DNA of 64,000 nt from Thalassospira australica (GCF_000763295.1 NZ_JRJE01000031.1:555068-619067), one strand, 5' to 3'. Positions 1-8,420 are shown, counted from the first letter of the stretch. Translations and numbers: made by a program. The notes: generated by a model from the sequence alone, not told the origin.

Positions 1-355
1 GCAAAACCAGTGCCGTATCAATAACATCCTGACTGGTCGCACCGAAATGTACGAAACGTGCATCGTCTCCGCCAATTTCCGCCTTAAGCGCCTTGACCAG
101 TGCAGGAACCGGGACACCCGCACTTGCGGTGCCCGCAGCAAGACTTGCCGGATCGGGGGCAAAGTCGCGGCAAACTTCGGCAATGCGCACGGCACTTTCA
201 TTCGGGATGACGCCTGCGTTCGCCTCGGCCGCGGCAAGGGCCGATTCAAATAGAAGCATCGAGGCAATCTGCGCCTTGTCATCAAACAGGGCGGCAATTT
301 CCGGATCGGAAAACAAATTGCCAAGCAAAGCGGAATCAAAAGGCGAAACGGTCAT
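1..355 (-). CDS. pcaB: 3-carboxy-cis,cis-muconate cycloisomerase, N-terminal part (runs off window)
   Basis: This is the first 118 codons of a fumarase/aspartase-superfamily lyase; the rest lies beyond the left edge. The visible protein starts MTVSPFDSALLGNLFSD and reaches the conserved HFGATSQDVIDTAL segment that lines the active site in PcaB enzymes. PcaB cyclises 3-carboxy-cis,cis-muconate, the product of PcaGH, to 4-carboxymuconolactone, the substrate of PcaC. It is the last visible gene of the pca block and shares its strand. A strong terminator-like hairpin (432-471) separates it from pcaF, so it may depend on read-through or on its own promoter. Family and pathway position agree, so the call is firm although the gene is partial. 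Confidence 0.93.
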   Translation of the reverse strand, partial: MTVSPFDSALLGNLFSDPEIAALFDDKAQIASMLLFESALAAAEANAGVIPNESAVRIAEVCRDFAPDPASLAAGTASAGVPVPALVKALKAEIGGDDARFVHFGATSQDVIDTALVL

Positions 356-431
356 AAGGCGTCATCCACCATTCAAACAGGTGTAAAATCAATCAACTTA
401 GTGTCGCGCCAGCGACCATGTTGGTCAATAA

Positions 432-471
432 CGCAAAAAGAAGCCCCTGCCCGACAATCGGCACAGGGGCA
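432..471 (-). terminator. Rho-independent terminator after pcaF
   Basis: Arms GCCCCTG (443-449) and CAGGGGC (464-470) enclose a smaller CCGA/TCGG stem. On the minus strand the hairpin is followed by TTCTTTTTGCG. It sits between the stop of pcaF and the start of pcaB. Confidence 0.75.
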
Positions 472-499
472 CCTTTTAAAGATCAATCAGCCATCCGGC

Positions 500-1705
500 T
501 CAAACAGCTTCAAGCGCAATCGCGATGCCTTGACCAACACCAATGCACATGGTTGCCAATGCACGTTTGCCACCCGTCCGTTTAAGCTGAAGGGCTGCAG
601 TCCCGGCGATACGTGCGCCTGACATGCCCAACGGATGTCCAAGGGCAATCGCGCCACCATTCGGGTTCACGCGTGCATCATCATCGGCAATGCCAAGATC
701 ACGCAATGTTGCCAGACCTTGGGATGCGAATGCTTCGTTCAGTTCGATTACATCAAGCTGTTCGGTTGACCAGCCAAGACGTGCCAGCAGCTTTTTGCTT
801 GCCGGTGCCGGGCCAAAGCCCATGATGCGCGGTGCAACACCTGCTGTTGCCCCGCCGACAACCCTGGCAATCGGGGTCAGGCCATATTTCTTGACTGCGG
901 CTTCGGATGCCACGATCAGGGCAGCAGCTCCGTCATTGACACCCGATGCGTTCCCCGCCGTCACCGATCCGCCTTCGCGGAACGGCGTCGGCAGTTTGGC
1001 AAGTTTTTCGGCTGTGGTGCCCGGACGCGGATGTTCATCCTTGTCCACGACAATGGCATCGCCTTTGCGCTGCGGAATGGTAACCGGGGTGATTTCCTGG
1101 GCCAGATTACCGTTTTCCTGTGCGGCAACCGCCTTGTCCTGGGACCGGGCGGCAAAGGCATCTTGATCTTCGCGCGAGATTTTAAAATCTTCTGCAACAT
1201 TTTCGCCGGTTTCGGGCATGGAATCCACGCCGTACTGCTTTTTCATCACCGGGTTCACAAAACGCCAGCCAATCGTGGTGTCATAGATTTCCGCATTGCG
1301 CGAAAAGGCCGACGTCGCCTTTGGCATGACAAACGGTGCGCGTGACATGCTTTCAACGCCACCGGCAATCATCACATCAGCTTCGCCCGACTTGATGGCG
1401 CGAGCAGCAATAATGATCGCATCCATACCCGACCCGCACAGGCGGTTGACCGTCGTGCCGGTCACGGTTTCGGGCAGACCGGCCAGAAGCGATGACATAC
1501 GTGCAACGTTGCGGTTGTCTTCGCCAGCCTGATTGGCACAGCCAAAAATAATGTCATCAACAGCAGCAAAATCCAGATCCGGATTGCGCCCCATCAGCGC
1601 CTTGAGCGGCACCGCACCAAGATCATCGGCGCGCACCTGCGACAGGCTGCCACCAAATCGGCCAATCGGGGTACGGATATAATCGCAAATATATGCGTCA
1701 GCCAT
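500..1705 (-). CDS. pcaF: 3-oxoadipyl-CoA thiolase
   Basis: A 401-residue thiolase that splits 3-oxoadipyl-CoA with CoA into succinyl-CoA and acetyl-CoA, the last step of the beta-ketoadipate pathway. Thiolase landmarks are all present: the nucleophilic Cys in NRLCGSGMDA near residue 90, the GGAIALGHPLGMSGAR His motif, and the C-terminal CIGVGQG Cys motif. The ATG at 1705 is preferred because AAGGA lies 8 nt upstream; a TTG two codons earlier would sit on the ribosome binding site. It follows pcaJ by 23 nt and is probably co-transcribed with pcaIJ, ending at the hairpin at 432-471. PaaJ-type thiolases are close relatives, but the pca context decides the name. Confidence 0.95.
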   Translation of the reverse strand: MADAYICDYIRTPIGRFGGSLSQVRADDLGAVPLKALMGRNPDLDFAAVDDIIFGCANQAGEDNRNVARMSSLLAGLPETVTGTTVNRLCGSGMDAIIIAARAIKSGEADVMIAGGVESMSRAPFVMPKATSAFSRNAEIYDTTIGWRFVNPVMKKQYGVDSMPETGENVAEDFKISREDQDAFAARSQDKAVAAQENGNLAQEITPVTIPQRKGDAIVVDKDEHPRPGTTAEKLAKLPTPFREGGSVTAGNASGVNDGAAALIVASEAAVKKYGLTPIARVVGGATAGVAPRIMGFGPAPASKKLLARLGWSTEQLDVIELNEAFASQGLATLRDLGIADDDARVNPNGGAIALGHPLGMSGARIAGTAALQLKRTGGKRALATMCIGVGQGIAIALEAV

Positions 1706-1728
1706 TTCCAAAGTCCTTGTAATTATGC

Positions 1729-2502
1729 TTACTGCTGGTCGCCGTGGGCCTTGGCAGTCCGTTCGTGCAATGCACGAAGAACTTTCAATTCCTCTTCGGA
1801 CGGGATCGCAGTCTCTGCGACTTCGTCGGCAAACTCAACATCCCAACCGGTATTTTCGATGATTTCCTCGCGGGTGACCCCCGGATGGATCGAGGTAACA
1901 ATAAATTGCTTGCCGACCGGATGGGGTTCCATGATGCAAAGATCGGTGATCAGGCGCGATGGGCCTTTGGTATCAACACCATAGGATGCGCGGTCCTCGC
2001 CACCCTTGCCATGACCAAGCGATGTCACGAAATCGATCTTGTTAACAAAGCCACGTTTGCTTTGTTTCATCACAAGGAAAACTTCACCACAGCTTGTTGC
2101 GATTTCCGGCGCACCGCCACCGCCCGGAAGCCGGACTTTGGGGTTGTCATAATCGCCAATCACCGTGGTGTTGATATTGCCATATTTATCAAGCTGGGCC
2201 GCACCAAGGAAGCCAACGGAAATCTTGCCGCCCTGCAGCCAGTAGCGGAACATTTCCGGCACGGCCACAGTGTTGACAGCTGTTTCGCAAAGTTCGCCAT
2301 CCCCGATCGACAACGGCAGAACGTCCGGCTTGGTGCCAATCGTGCCACTTTCATAAATCAGGGTGATCTCAGGTGCATGTGTCAGGCGCGCCAGATTGCA
2401 GGCGGCTGACGGCATACCGATACCAACAAAGCACACATCGTCGTTTTTAAGCGCGCGTGCAGCGGATACCGTCATCATTTCAGTCGGGGTATATTCAACC
2501 AT
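1729..2502 (-). CDS. pcaJ: 3-oxoadipate CoA-transferase subunit B
   Basis: The 257-residue beta subunit of the CoA-transferase that moves CoA from succinyl-CoA to 3-oxoadipate, working with PcaI. The ESGTIG segment near residue 51 corresponds to the family's active-site glutamate region, and glycine-rich GGGGAPE lies further on. At 257 residues it is longer than the classical PcaJ of Pseudomonas putida and resembles the CatJ/glutaconate CoA-transferase type, as does its partner. It starts 14 nt after pcaI and is followed by pcaF, an order that matches the reaction order. ATG at 2502 is preceded by a purine-rich stretch (AGCGGAG). Confidence 0.93.
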   Translation of the reverse strand: MVEYTPTEMMTVSAARALKNDDVCFVGIGMPSAACNLARLTHAPEITLIYESGTIGTKPDVLPLSIGDGELCETAVNTVAVPEMFRYWLQGGKISVGFLGAAQLDKYGNINTTVIGDYDNPKVRLPGGGGAPEIATSCGEVFLVMKQSKRGFVNKIDFVTSLGHGKGGEDRASYGVDTKGPSRLITDLCIMEPHPVGKQFIVTSIHPGVTREEIIENTGWDVEFADEVAETAIPSEEELKVLRALHERTAKAHGDQQ

Positions 2503-2516
2503 GATCTTTTCTCCGC

Positions 2517-3371
2517 TTAGCCTTTGTTTGCGTCACGTTTGGCGGCAAAATCTTCGGGACCGCCTTTGATGACATGTTCTTCAAGCCAGGCCTGGAATGC
2601 TTCGCGATCGCGGGCAATCGGGTCCCACGCCTTATAGAATGCATTGTCACGGCTGTAATACCCTTGCGCGTAGGACGGATGCGCCCCGCCCGGAATCTCA
2701 ACAATCGCCGTCACGGCCCAGTTCGGTAGCATCACAGCATTTGGCGAAACATCACCAAAATCATCGACGATTTCTTCGACGGTGATGATGGATTTTTTCG
2801 CTGCCAGAACGGCTTCTTTCTGAACGCCAACGATGCCTTCAAACAGGATGTCGCCCTTTTTGTTGGCCTTTTGGGCGTGGACCACGGTGACATCCGGGCG
2901 GATGGCCGGAACCGCGGCCAGGCTTTCGCCAGTAAACGGGCATTCGATGAATTTGATGTTCGGGTTCACACGCGGCAATTCTGCCCCGCGATAACCTTTA
3001 AACACCGCACAAGGCAGGCCAGCCGCCCCGGCGTCATAGGCATTTGCCATCGCCGCATGGCTGTGTTCTTCGATCTCAAGCTTGGTCGGCCAGCCTTTTT
3101 CATAGGCATCGCGCAAACGGTGCAGCGAACCGACACCGGGGTTCCCACCCCAGGAAAATACAAGCTTTTTCGCACAGCCTGCACCGATAAGCTGATCATA
3201 GATCATATCCGGGGTCATACGGATAAGCGTCAGATCCTTGATGCCCTGACGGATGATCTCATGCCCGGCGGCATGCGGAATAAGATGAGTGAAGCCTTCC
3301 ATCGAAATGGTGTCGCCATCCTTGACGCAGGATGCGACCGCCTCTTTAAGCGACATGAAACGTGCAACCAC
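2517..3371 (-). CDS. pcaI: 3-oxoadipate CoA-transferase subunit A
   Basis: The 284-residue alpha subunit of 3-oxoadipate:succinyl-CoA transferase. It carries the glycine-rich CoA-binding loop GGNPGVGSLHRLRD (around residues 75-90) and the family start FMSLKEAVASCVKDGDT. The start is taken as GTG at 3371 because AGGAG lies 6 nt upstream; an in-frame ATG at 3356 has no such signal. Its length places it with the longer CatI/glutaconate-CoA-transferase-like type rather than the short Pseudomonas PcaI. A large hairpin with a T-run (3433-3494) precedes it, so pcaIJF may form a transcription unit partly separate from pcaDCHG. Confidence 0.93.
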   Translation of the reverse strand: MVARFMSLKEAVASCVKDGDTISMEGFTHLIPHAAGHEIIRQGIKDLTLIRMTPDMIYDQLIGAGCAKKLVFSWGGNPGVGSLHRLRDAYEKGWPTKLEIEEHSHAAMANAYDAGAAGLPCAVFKGYRGAELPRVNPNIKFIECPFTGESLAAVPAIRPDVTVVHAQKANKKGDILFEGIVGVQKEAVLAAKKSIITVEEIVDDFGDVSPNAVMLPNWAVTAIVEIPGGAHPSYAQGYYSRDNAFYKAWDPIARDREAFQAWLEEHVIKGGPEDFAAKRDANKG

Positions 3372-3432
3372 GGTGAACTCCTGTGGTATTAATCCAAAAG
3401 ATTAAAAATGCGGGGCATCAGCCCCGACAGCG

Positions 3433-3494
3433 CGGGAAAAAGTATCGATGGCTGCGACCGCCGGCTTTCCCCAAAGCAGCGGACGCAGCCATCG
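3433..3494 (-). terminator. Terminator-like hairpin between pcaG and pcaI
   Basis: Arms CGATGGCTGCG (3446-3456) and CGCAGCCATCG (3484-3494) pair perfectly across a 27-nt loop. On the minus strand the stem is followed by ATACTTTTTCCC. A second small stem, GGGGC-atca-GCCCC, lies just beyond (3412-3425). It could stop or reduce transcription from pcaDCHG into pcaIJF. Confidence 0.6.
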
Positions 3495-3506
3495 GACCAG
3501 ACCGAC

Positions 3507-4094
3507 TTACACGTCAAAGAACACGGTTTCCGCGTCCCCCTGCATGTGAATGTCAATCCGGTATTCAATCCCCGTGGGGGTTTCGACACGCTTGGCGATC
3601 AAGGTGTCGCGGCGATCTGCCGGAACCGACTGCAGGACGTCGTCCTTGCCATTCTGTTCGGCTTCGTCGTCAAAATAGAAACGGGTAAAGGCATGCACCA
3701 ACATGCCGCGCATAAAGACGATCACATTCACAAAGGGTGCACCGGCATCTTCGACCACGCCGGGTTTGACCGTATCAAACCAGAACCGGTTCTTGGCATC
3801 GGTGCCTGTTCCGCAACGGCCAAGGCCACGAAAACCGGTATCGGCGACATCGACAGGCTTGTCGTTGTAAACGCCATTGGCATCGGCCTGCCAGATTTCG
3901 ATCATCGCGTCATTGACGGCATTGCCTTCACCGTCAAAAACAGTCCCGGTAATGCGAATGTGCTCGCCCGCAGCATCCGGGCCAGCAACGGTCGGATCAG
4001 CGATATCGGTAAAGTCATATGCGTATTGGCCTGCGGTCAAGCCATAGGCGAAATACGGGCCAACCGTCTGTGAGGGGGTTTCACCATATGCCAT
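3507..4094 (-). CDS. pcaG: Protocatechuate 3,4-dioxygenase alpha subunit
   Basis: A 195-residue intradiol dioxygenase subunit. PcaG pairs with PcaH to form the Fe(III) enzyme that opens the ring of protocatechuate to 3-carboxy-cis,cis-muconate. The N-terminal ETPSQTVGPYFAYGL is the alpha-subunit signature, and IEIWQADANGVY and FRGLGRCGT match the intradiol fold. The iron ligands are supplied by PcaH, so the absence of the His-x-His ligand pair here is expected. The ATG at 4094 lies only 3 nt from the pcaH stop, so the subunits are probably translationally coupled. Ring cleavage is cytoplasmic. Confidence 0.96.
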   Translation of the reverse strand: MAYGETPSQTVGPYFAYGLTAGQYAYDFTDIADPTVAGPDAAGEHIRITGTVFDGEGNAVNDAMIEIWQADANGVYNDKPVDVADTGFRGLGRCGTGTDAKNRFWFDTVKPGVVEDAGAPFVNVIVFMRGMLVHAFTRFYFDDEAEQNGKDDVLQSVPADRRDTLIAKRVETPTGIEYRIDIHMQGDAETVFFDV

Positions 4095-4097
4095 AAC

Positions 4098-4799
4098 TTA
4101 ATTCTCCATCGGGGTGCCGTTGCGTCCACGCAGGACAATGTCGAACTGATAACCCAGCGCGAAGCCTTCTTCGGTCTTGTCGATCGAGAATTTGGCAATC
4201 AACCGTTCGCGGGCGACCAGGTCCTCTGTCCCCAGGAAGATCGGGTCAAGCTCAAGCAGCGGGTCCCCCGGAAAATACATCTGGGTCACCAGGCGGGTGG
4301 CAAATCCCGGACCAAACAGCGACAGATGAATATGGTTCGGACGCCAGGCATTGAAATGATTGCCCCACGGGTAGGCCCCCGGCTTGATGGTATAGAATGT
4401 GTAATTGCCATTCTCATCGGTCATGCAACGGCCCGACCCGCGAAAGTTCGGATCAAGGGGCGCTTCGTGCTGATCGACCTTGTGAACATATCGACCTGCC
4501 GCATTCGCCTGCCAGATTTCAACAAGAATGTTGGGCTGCGGGCGGCCATCGGTATCAAGAACACGACCATGCACCACAATGCGTTCACCAAGCGGTTCTC
4601 CGTTTGTGATGCCGTTCTTCGTCAAATCGAAATCAAGTTCACGCACAGTTGCCGGAGCAAAGCGCGGGCCAGTACCCTCGGTCAGGCCGGATTTGATGGC
4701 AAGTGCGGGGCGGGACGGACCGCGCGAAATGGTCGATTTGTAACCGGGTGCGATAAACGGGGCGTGGGAACCCCAGTCACGCGGCTTGAAGGTGGACAT
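4098..4799 (-). CDS. pcaH: Protocatechuate 3,4-dioxygenase beta subunit
   Basis: A 233-residue catalytic subunit of protocatechuate 3,4-dioxygenase. The Fe(III) ligands expected in the family are visible: Tyr104 in AAGRYVHK, Tyr143 in KPGAYPWGN, and His156 and His158 in RPNHIHLSLFG. The N-terminal region RDWGSHAPFIAPGYKST is typical of beta subunits. It lies between pcaC (5 nt upstream) and pcaG (3 nt downstream), in the pcaDCHG order common in alphaproteobacteria and controlled by PcaQ in Agrobacterium and Sinorhizobium. ATG at 4799 has a GGAGAG-type signal a few bases upstream. Confidence 0.97.
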   Translation of the reverse strand: MSTFKPRDWGSHAPFIAPGYKSTISRGPSRPALAIKSGLTEGTGPRFAPATVRELDFDLTKNGITNGEPLGERIVVHGRVLDTDGRPQPNILVEIWQANAAGRYVHKVDQHEAPLDPNFRGSGRCMTDENGNYTFYTIKPGAYPWGNHFNAWRPNHIHLSLFGPGFATRLVTQMYFPGDPLLELDPIFLGTEDLVARERLIAKFSIDKTEEGFALGYQFDIVLRGRNGTPMEN

Positions 4800-4804
4800 G
4801 TGAC

Positions 4805-5197
4805 TTACTCTCCCAAAGATGCCGCATCGATCTCGGCATAGGTTTGTTTGGCAATGCGGAATGCCGTATTGGCGGCGGGAACGCCGGCGTAGACCGCAAC
4901 ATGCATCAGGGTTTCACGAATATCATCGCGTGTTGCCCCGGTATTAAGAGTGGCGCGGATATGCATGGCGAGTTCTTCTTCGTGACCAAGGCCCGCAAGC
5001 AGCGCGATGGTCACAATCGAACGTTCACGCTTGGTGAACTTTTCACTCGTCCAGACACCGTTCCAGACATTTTCGGTGATATAGCGCTGAAAACCTTCGT
5101 CGATTTCCGTAACGTTTTTCGATGCACGATCCACATGCGCATCGCCCAGAACGGAACGGCGGGTTTTCATACCAATGTCATACCGGCTCTCAGACAA
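4805..5197 (-). CDS. pcaC: 4-carboxymuconolactone decarboxylase
   Basis: A 130-residue member of the CMD/AhpD-like fold that decarboxylates 4-carboxymuconolactone to 3-oxoadipate enol-lactone. The family segments RRSVLGDAHVDRA and HVAVYAGVPAANTAF are clear. A TTG start at 5197 is chosen: AAGGAG lies 7 nt upstream, and it preserves the usual N-terminus SESRYDIGMKTRR; the first internal ATG would lose it. The start overlaps the end of pcaD by 8 nt, so translation of the two is probably coupled. Here decarboxylase and lactonase are separate genes, not the PcaL fusion seen in some actinobacteria. Confidence 0.94.
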   Translation of the reverse strand: MSESRYDIGMKTRRSVLGDAHVDRASKNVTEIDEGFQRYITENVWNGVWTSEKFTKRERSIVTIALLAGLGHEEELAMHIRATLNTGATRDDIRETLMHVAVYAGVPAANTAFRIAKQTYAEIDAASLGE

Positions 5198-5990
5198 GGT
5201 TCTTCTCCTTGGTAAATCGGTCGATCAACCGGGTCAGCAATTCCGGGGCTTCGATACAAGGCAAATGCCCGACCCCGTCAATTAATTCGAATTCGGCATT
5301 GGGGATCATGCTTGCCGTTTCACGCACCACGTCGGGCGGCGTCGCAAGATCTTCGGATCCACAAATACATAATGTCGGAACAGCAATTTTTCCGGCCACG
5401 TCGCGCAGATCACCATCGCGCAGTGCAATGCAGGTGCCGATATACCCCTCGGCTGTGGTGCGCACCAGCATGTCGCGATACATCGCGGTTTCAAGTGGCC
5501 GCTCGGCACGGAATGTTGGCGACAACCATCGTTCCATGATCGCATCGCCCATCGATGCGATCCCGTCAGCCTTGATTGCCTCGATCCGGGTGTTCCAGCC
5601 CTCGTAGTCACCAAGCTTGGCAGCCGTATCACACAGGATCAGTCCACGGACACGTCCGGGCACCAATTCTGTAACCTTTTGGGCGATCAACCCGCCAACA
5701 GACAGGCCACACAGGATCACCTCGTTCAGACCAAGGAAATCTAGCAATCCAATCAGATCATTGGCATGCAGCGACACATCAAAGGGCGCATCACCAATAC
5801 CCGACAGCCCATGGCCGCGCTTGTCATAGGTAACGATATTGAATCGTGACGAAAGCGCACTGACAACATCGTCCCAGATGCGCAGATCCGTTCCCAACGA
5901 ATTTGCAAAGACCAATGCCGGACCTTTTTTGGAGCCGGACTGGCTGTAATGGATATGTGTCCCGTTGATCGGGGCGACTTGTAGACTCAT
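5190..5990 (-). CDS. pcaD: 3-oxoadipate enol-lactonase
   Basis: A 266-residue alpha/beta-hydrolase that opens 3-oxoadipate enol-lactone to 3-oxoadipate. The nucleophile elbow is GLSVGG with Ser97; the acid lies in CGSEDLATPP and the His in GVGHLPC near the C-terminus. ANSLGTDLRIWDD near residue 30 is typical of PcaD. It is the first gene of the minus-strand pca operon, and the promoter region toward the divergent LysR gene (5991-6138) holds GGTTAT-type half-sites. The ATG at 5990 is clear and the length is normal for the family. Confidence 0.95.
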   Translation of the reverse strand: MSLQVAPINGTHIHYSQSGSKKGPALVFANSLGTDLRIWDDVVSALSSRFNIVTYDKRGHGLSGIGDAPFDVSLHANDLIGLLDFLGLNEVILCGLSVGGLIAQKVTELVPGRVRGLILCDTAAKLGDYEGWNTRIEAIKADGIASMGDAIMERWLSPTFRAERPLETAMYRDMLVRTTAEGYIGTCIALRDGDLRDVAGKIAVPTLCICGSEDLATPPDVVRETASMIPNAEFELIDGVGHLPCIEAPELLTRLIDRFTKEKNLV

Positions 5991-6010
5991 GTCGTTTCCA
6001 CCCTGCTTAT

Positions 6011-6042
6011 TTAACCAAACATTCGCAGATGCTTTTGGTTAT
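6011..6042. promoter_or_regulatory. Candidate PcaQ operator in the pcaD-pcaQ intergenic region
   Basis: On the minus strand the sequence reads ATAACC, 20 nt, GGTTAA (plus strand TTAACC at 6011-6016 and GGTTAT at 6037-6042). From memory, the Sinorhizobium PcaQ site is ATAACC-N4-GGTTAA; here the half-sites are identical but the spacer is 20. The 10-mer TTTGGTTATG recurs at 7084-7093 upstream of the TRAP operon. Confidence 0.55.
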
Positions 6043-6138
6043 GTAAAATGAGGAATTGCGTATTTCGCATAACTGTATAATTATATTTGAGATCAGGACC
6101 CATAAGCTTTATTCTACATCGTTGCATCGTAGGGACGC

Positions 6139-7080
6139 ATGCTTGATCAACGCATCAAATTCCGCCATCTGACCTGTTTTCTTGAGGTTGCGCGCCAACG
6201 AAGTGTCGTCAAAGCTGCCGACACCTTGTCAATCACCCAGCCCGCCGTTTCCAAAACCATTCGCGAACTTGAAGAACATCTCGATGCGCGTCTGTTTGAC
6301 CGATCAAAACGCGGCGTGACCCTGACCGATTTCGGCAAGGTCTTTCTGCGCTATGCCGGGGCAAGTGTGACAGCCCTGCGCCAGGGTGTTGATAGCATCA
6401 GTCAGGTCCGCATGCAGGGCGGTCTTTCGATCAACCTTGGTGTCTTGCCAACGGTTGCCGCCAGCGTCATGCCAAGTGCCATCCGCCGTTTCAAGGCACT
6501 CAGTCCCGACACCACTGTAAAAGTGGTTGCCGGACCAAACGTGATGCTGATGGGGCAATTACGTGTGGGCGAGCTTGATCTGGTCGTCGGGCGGCTTGCC
6601 GAACCTGATCAAATGTCTGGCCTGTCCTTTATACATTTATATTCCGAACATATTTCGCTGGTCGCGCGTCCGGGTCACCCGTTGCTGGCAGACAAGAACC
6701 CGGACATCACTCGTATTCGTGAATTTACGGTGCTGGTACCGCCCAAACACGCCATCATTCACCCAACCGTCGACAAGATGCTGATTGCGCACGGCATTGG
6801 TGCCCTACCCGACCGGATCGAAACGGTATCGACATCGTTTGGCCGTGCCTTTACCCGCGAAACAGATGCGATCTGGATCATCTCAAACGGGGCCGTTGCA
6901 TCTGACATCGCAGAAGGCCATCTTGTCGAATTACCAATTGATACAAGTGACACATTTGGCCCTGTTGGCCTGACGACGCGGATTGATTCCCCCATATCCC
7001 CGCCGGTAGAGATGCTGATCAATGCTGTCCGCGAAGAAGCGACACATCACCATGCCCCTCATTCTGGCGTCAAAACATAA
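6139..7080 (+). CDS. pcaQ: LysR-type transcriptional activator of the pca genes (PcaQ-like)
   Basis: A 313-residue LysR-family regulator. The N-terminal winged helix-turn-helix is evident in FLEVARQRSVVKAADTLSI followed by TQPAVSKTIRELEEHL (residues 12-46), with the effector-binding domain after about residue 90. It diverges from pcaD, as PcaQ does in Agrobacterium and Sinorhizobium, where it activates pcaDCHGB in response to beta-carboxy-muconate. The ATG at 6139 has AGGGA just upstream. GGTTAT half-sites lie on both sides of the gene (6011-6042 and 7086-7125), which suggests control of both the pca operon and the TRAP transporter downstream. Family is certain; the PcaQ name rests on context and operator. 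Confidence 0.88.
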   Translation: MLDQRIKFRHLTCFLEVARQRSVVKAADTLSITQPAVSKTIRELEEHLDARLFDRSKRGVTLTDFGKVFLRYAGASVTALRQGVDSISQVRMQGGLSINLGVLPTVAASVMPSAIRRFKALSPDTTVKVVAGPNVMLMGQLRVGELDLVVGRLAEPDQMSGLSFIHLYSEHISLVARPGHPLLADKNPDITRIREFTVLVPPKHAIIHPTVDKMLIAHGIGALPDRIETVSTSFGRAFTRETDAIWIISNGAVASDIAEGHLVELPIDTSDTFGPVGLTTRIDSPISPPVEMLINAVREEATHHHAPHSGVKT

Positions 7081-7085
7081 TCGTT

Positions 7086-7125
7086 TGGTTATGGATATGT
7101 GCTTACATATCATTATACATAACCA
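7086..7125. promoter_or_regulatory. Long-spaced inverted repeat upstream of TRAP operon
   Basis: Perfect 8-bp arms TGGTTATG (7086-7093) and CATAACCA (7118-7125) are separated by 24 nt. The arms contain the same GGTTAT/ATAACC half-site as the pcaD-pcaQ region. The site lies about 180-220 nt before the TRAP solute-binding protein gene and is a candidate PcaQ operator. Confidence 0.5.
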
Positions 7126-7307
7126 TCTCATGCCGATTAGATTGACTCCAATATGGTATGGCAGGATTGCGTTAAACGCAGGCTGATCCAGAAACAAGAT
7201 CAAAAACAATAACAAAATTATTGGAAAACTTCGTACGCTAGTTACGGGATCGTGGCTGAAACGTTTGCAAGCGCACAAAGCGCGACAGGACGTTCAAAGG
7301 AGGAAGA

Positions 7308-8339
7308 ATGAAACATATCACCAAATTGCTTGCGGGTGCTGCTGTTGCGACGATGGTGTCGTTTGGCGCACATGCACAGGAAGTCACCCTGACCGTTCAC
7401 CATTTCCTGGGCCCGAAAGCACCGGCCCAGTCGAAAATGATCGAACCATGGGCGAAAAAAATCGAAGAAGAATCAAACGGTCGCATCAAGTTTGAAATCT
7501 TCCCGTCCATGTCGCTTGGCGGCAATCCGCCGGAACTTTACCGTCAGGTCCGCGATGGCGTGGCAGACATTGTCTGGACCCTTCCGGGCTATACCCCGGG
7601 TGTGTTCCCGCGTATCGAAGTTTTTGAACTTCCCGGTGTTCATCTTGGTGATGCACGCGCAACCAACCTTGCGATGTGGGACCTTAAAGACGCATTCGCC
7701 GAAGACCTTGAAGACATCCACCCGCTGGCGGTTCACGTCCATGCCGGTCAGGCAATCCACCTGACCGAAAAAGAAGTCCGGACCGTGGATGACGTTAAAG
7801 GCCTGAAACTGCGCACCCCGACCCGTACCGGTTCCTGGGTGATTGAATCCTGGGGCGCGGAGCCGGTTGGCATGCCGGTCCCGGCCCTGCCGCAGGCAAT
7901 GTCGCTTGGCGTTGTCGACGGCGGTCTGGTGCCGTTCGAAGTTGTTCCGCCGCTGAAACTGGCTGAGCTGATTTCGTACTCTGTTGAAGGCGAAGGCGTA
8001 AATTCGCGCTTTGGCACCTCGACCTTCCTGTTCGCAATGAACAAGGATCGTTACGAGAGCCTGCCTGATGACCTGAAAGAAATCATCGACCGCAACTCCG
8101 GTCAGGACTTCGCAGCAGAAATCGGCGATGTTTTCAACGGTGTTGAAGAAGTCGGCAAGCGCATGGTCAACGAAGGCAAAGGCCAGGTCGTTCAGATCAC
8201 CGCTGAAGAAAAAGCAACCTTCGACGATGCAGCTGCATCGGTTGTTGATCGCTGGATCGAAGAATCCAAATCAAACGGCATTGACGGTGCGAAACTGGTG
8301 GAAGACGCCAAAGCAGCCGTTCAGGCCCACACCAAGTAA
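7308..8339 (+). CDS. dctP: TRAP transporter solute-binding protein, DctP family
   Basis: A 343-residue periplasmic binding protein. A Sec signal peptide is visible, with cleavage expected after AHA at residue 23. The DctP fold follows, with KGLKLRTPTRTGSW near residue 165 supplying the ligand-contacting Arg segment of the family. ATG at 7308 follows AAAGGAGG. It heads a dctPQM operon. The position beside pcaQ and pobR-like genes and the shared GGTTAT half-sites point to an aromatic acid such as protocatechuate or 4-hydroxybenzoate as substrate; that is inference, since DctP sequences do not reveal the ligand by eye. A strong terminator follows the gene (8368-8403), probably giving excess binding protein over permease. 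Confidence 0.9.
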   Translation: MKHITKLLAGAAVATMVSFGAHAQEVTLTVHHFLGPKAPAQSKMIEPWAKKIEEESNGRIKFEIFPSMSLGGNPPELYRQVRDGVADIVWTLPGYTPGVFPRIEVFELPGVHLGDARATNLAMWDLKDAFAEDLEDIHPLAVHVHAGQAIHLTEKEVRTVDDVKGLKLRTPTRTGSWVIESWGAEPVGMPVPALPQAMSLGVVDGGLVPFEVVPPLKLAELISYSVEGEGVNSRFGTSTFLFAMNKDRYESLPDDLKEIIDRNSGQDFAAEIGDVFNGVEEVGKRMVNEGKGQVVQITAEEKATFDDAAASVVDRWIEESKSNGIDGAKLVEDAKAAVQAHTK

Positions 8340-8367
8340 CTTTTCAAGGTTACTGGTAAATCTTGTA

Positions 8368-8403
8368 GGGTCACGTATCATGCCGATACGTGACCCTGTT
8401 TTT
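8368..8403 (+). terminator. Internal terminator/attenuator between dctP and dctQ
   Basis: A perfect 12-bp stem, GGGTCACGTATC (8368-8379) with GATACGTGACCC (8385-8396), closes a 5-nt loop and is followed by TGTTTTT. It probably lets only part of the transcripts continue into dctQM. Confidence 0.85.
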
Positions 8404-8420
8404 CCCGCTAGGTTAGACAA

